Assembly (NCBI GenBank): GCA_002304505.1
Contig: NCEH01000020.1
Coordinates: 62,001-126,000, forward strand
Direction of reading: 5' to 3'
Source of the DNA: Rhizobiales bacterium 32-66-11
GTDB lineage: Bacteria; Pseudomonadota; Alphaproteobacteria; Rhizobiales; Xanthobacteraceae
Length of the DNA: 64,000 nucleotides
Translations under genes and position numbers: made by a program
The notes under the pieces: generated by a model
What the model was told of the DNA's origin: nothing
Seen by the model: only the letters and a program-made list of their open reading frames with translations
The model's database searches: none
Part shown: positions 62,601 to 64,000 of the stretch, piece after piece
How the letters are laid out: each line of letters starts with the position of its first letter
Position numbering within the stretch: position 1 is the stretch's first letter

Positions 62601-62981
62601 TCATGGGCCCGATCGTGGGGGCGCCAGGTGACGGGCGATCTGGTGCGCGAAGATTTCCGGGTCTATCGGCTTGGACAGATAATCGTCGAACCCCGCGGCA
62701 ATGATGTTTTCGCGATCGCCCGACATGGCCGATGCGGTCACCGCCACGACCGGGATCGCGGAAAGGGCGGGGTCCCGCTTGATCGCGGCGACGATCTCGA
62801 AGCCGTTCATGCCCGGCAATTGCACGTCGCTGATAACGAGGTCAGGCCGCTGCGTGCGCGCCAGCTCGAGCCCCGTGCGCCCGTCGCCGGTTTCGATCAC
62901 CTCATAGCCCGTGCATCTGAGAATGTAGGTCATGAGCTCGCGGCTGGTGGGGTGGTCCTCGATGACCAGGATCTTGGTCAT
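62601..62981 (-). CDS. Single-domain response regulator (receiver only)
   Basis: The 126-residue protein is one receiver domain: acidic Glu8-Asp9 in VIEDHPTSRELM, the phosphoryl-accepting Asp52 in LVISDVQLPGMNG, AVTASAMSGD and the lysine in YLSKPIDPE. With no output domain it is probably a phosphotransfer shuttle or an allosteric partner like DivK. It overlaps the upstream kinase by four bases and precedes the EAL protein by one base, so the three form one signalling unit. Confidence 0.94.
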   Translation of the reverse strand: MTKILVIEDHPTSRELMTYILRCTGYEVIETGDGRTGLELARTQRPDLVISDVQLPGMNGFEIVAAIKRDPALSAIPVVAVTASAMSGDRENIIAAGFDDYLSKPIDPEIFAHQIARHLAPPRSGP

Positions 62982-64000
62982 GAAACCGACCCCGCCGGCA
63001 AGATGAGTGTAAAGGTCGAGCCTTTGCCATATTCGCTCTCCAGCGCGATGCGCCCTCCCAGATGTTCCGCCAGCCGGCGGCTGATGTGCAGGCCTAGGCC
63101 GCTGCCCTCGCGCGGCCCGGTTTCGGATTCGAAGCGCGCGAAGGCGTCGAATATGGTCGGCATATGCTCGGCGCGGATGCCAAGGCCGGTGTCGGCCACG
63201 ATGAATTGCACCTCATCCGCCGCGCCGTCCCGCGCCGGGCGGAGCCCGACATGGATGCTGCCGTGGTCGCAGAATTTCACCGCATTGGCGCACAGATTGG
63301 TGAGGATCTGCGTCAGGGCGCGGCGGTCGGTGCGGGCGATCAGGTTCGCCTCGGGCATGTCGAGGCTGAAGCGCAGCCCCTTCTGCTCGACCTGGTGCTG
63401 CAGCGCGCCGAACACGCCGCGCAGCACCTCCTGGCATACCACCGGCTCCATGCGCAGTTCGAACTTGTCGGCCTCGATGCGGGCAAGGTCCAGCAGATCG
63501 TTGATCAGCGACAGCAGGTGGCGCCCGCTGCTCTGGACGGTCTTCAGCTGGCGCTCCTGATCGTCGTTGAGCGGACCGGGCAGGCGCATCAGCAAGGTGC
63601 CCGTAAAGCCGATGACGGCATTTAGCGGCGTGCGCAATTCATGGCTCATGGTGGCCAGAAAACGATCCTTGGCTTGCATGGCGCTGGCGAGCTGTTCGTT
63701 CTTCTCCCGTAGCGCCGCTTCGAAGCGCTTGCGCTCGGTGGCGTCGCGGATGGCGCTGAGCACCAGCGTGCCTTCCGGCGTCTGGAGTGGGCTCAAGCTG
63801 ATGTCGACCGGGAATTCCGAGCCGTCGGCACGCCGTCCATGCAGTTCGAGCCCTACGCCCATGGCGCGGACGCGGGGCTGCGCCACATAGCCCGCGCGGT
63901 GATGCAGGTGGGCGGCGCGCAGGCGTTCCGGCAGCAGGCGTTCCACCGGCTCGCCGATCAGACTGCCCGCCGCATAGCCGAACAGCGCCTCGGCCTGGCT
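62978..64000 (-). CDS. PAS-containing histidine kinase, 5' end beyond the window
   Basis: The 3' part of a sensor kinase is visible; its beginning lies past position 64000. Reading on the minus strand, the product opens inside a PAS domain (SQAEALFGYAAGSLIGEPVE near the edge; ADGSEFPVDISLSPLQTPEG). A HisKA domain with the phospho-acceptor in FLATMSHELRTPLNAVIGF follows. The HATPase domain has the N box (LTNLCANAVKFCDHGS), G1 (VADTGLGI), F and G2 (GSGLGLHI) boxes. No signal or membrane segment is seen in this part. It probably phosphorylates the two receiver proteins downstream. Confidence 0.92.
   Translation of the reverse strand, partial: SQAEALFGYAAGSLIGEPVERLLPERLRAAHLHHRAGYVAQPRVRAMGVGLELHGRRADGSEFPVDISLSPLQTPEGTLVLSAIRDATERKRFEAALREKNEQLASAMQAKDRFLATMSHELRTPLNAVIGFTGTLLMRLPGPLNDDQERQLKTVQSSGRHLLSLINDLLDLARIEADKFELRMEPVVCQEVLRGVFGALQHQVEQKGLRFSLDMPEANLIARTDRRALTQILTNLCANAVKFCDHGSIHVGLRPARDGAADEVQFIVADTGLGIRAEHMPTIFDAFARFESETGPREGSGLGLHISRRLAEHLGGRIALESEYGKGSTFTLILPAGSVS

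Noticed and set aside
60470..62704. A 744-codon plus-strand frame opposite the REC-GAF-GGDEF-EAL gene
   Set aside because: The opposite strand encodes intact signalling domains. The plus-strand frame is only a GC-driven absence of stops.

Overview
The window is a high-GC chromosomal segment of an alphaproteobacterium, probably Hyphomicrobiales and most likely Xanthobacteraceae-like (Xanthobacter, Azorhizobium or Ancylobacter relatives). That placement is inference. It rests on base composition, phosphatidylethanolamine methyltransferase PmtA, a TIGR02302/DUF4175 protein, DUF2125, paired PRC-barrel proteins, and the gene orders Tim44-like/mltA/smr/HTH and ftsE/ftsX/ydcF/plsC. There is one tRNA gene. 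I see no rRNA, CRISPR array, prophage or insertion sequence, so this is mostly core and near-core chromosome.

Layout. 1-7.2 kb: rpmB, a Tat-exported deacylase-like protein, and a valine/isobutyrate catabolic operon (mmsA, acyl-CoA dehydrogenase, mmsB) with a divergent LysR regulator and a FitAB/VapBC-type toxin-antitoxin pair set between mmsA and the dehydrogenase. 7.2-14.9 kb: tRNA-Met, pmtA, mnmA, a SpoU-type rRNA methyltransferase, a LacI regulator divergent from a second hydroxyisobutyrate dehydrogenase-like gene, a MocR regulator divergent from a DUF1127 gene, and a TetR regulator. 15-18.9 kb: a membrane diguanylate cyclase, a TenA protein, a small secreted protein and an esterase-like hydrolase, with several short tandem repeats between them. 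18.9-25.5 kb: a compact polysaccharide locus with two divergent arms (STAS, lipoprotein, six-SLBB exporter and degenerate P-loop ATPase; GT4, GT2 and sugar transferase). 25.5-28.5 kb: chorismate mutase, hisC and tyrC for aromatic amino acids. 28.5-37.3 kb: envelope genes (DUF2125, plsC, ydcF, ftsX, ftsE), a broken hpt and the long TIGR02302 gene. 37.4-38.7 kb: two PRC-barrel proteins and a cloverleaf-like palindromic element. 38.7-44.8 kb: an imelysin / multicopper oxidase / di-heme oxidase / imelysin / DUF1513 operon, probably for iron handling. 44.9-48 kb: XRE regulator, Smr, MltA and a Tim44-like protein. 48.5-51.7 kb: a tripartite tricarboxylate transporter whose large permease gene is broken. 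51.8-59.2 kb: glucokinase, then a LysR regulator divergent from an amino-acid ABC importer operon that ends in two M20 hydrolases. 59.2-64 kb: a signalling operon (histidine kinase, single-domain receiver, REC-GAF-GGDEF-EAL protein); the kinase runs off the right edge.

What stands out: three genes (hpt, the multicopper oxidase, tctA) look as if each has lost an internal segment of roughly 25-70 codons, two of them out of frame. The toxin-antitoxin pair carries a 40-bp near-perfect palindrome as its likely operator. A 140-bp three-hairpin element closed by an outer stem lies at 38548-38687. The polysaccharide locus pairs an exporter with six SLBB repeats with an ATPase that lacks the Walker A lysine, and it contains no visible flippase, polymerase or BY-kinase.
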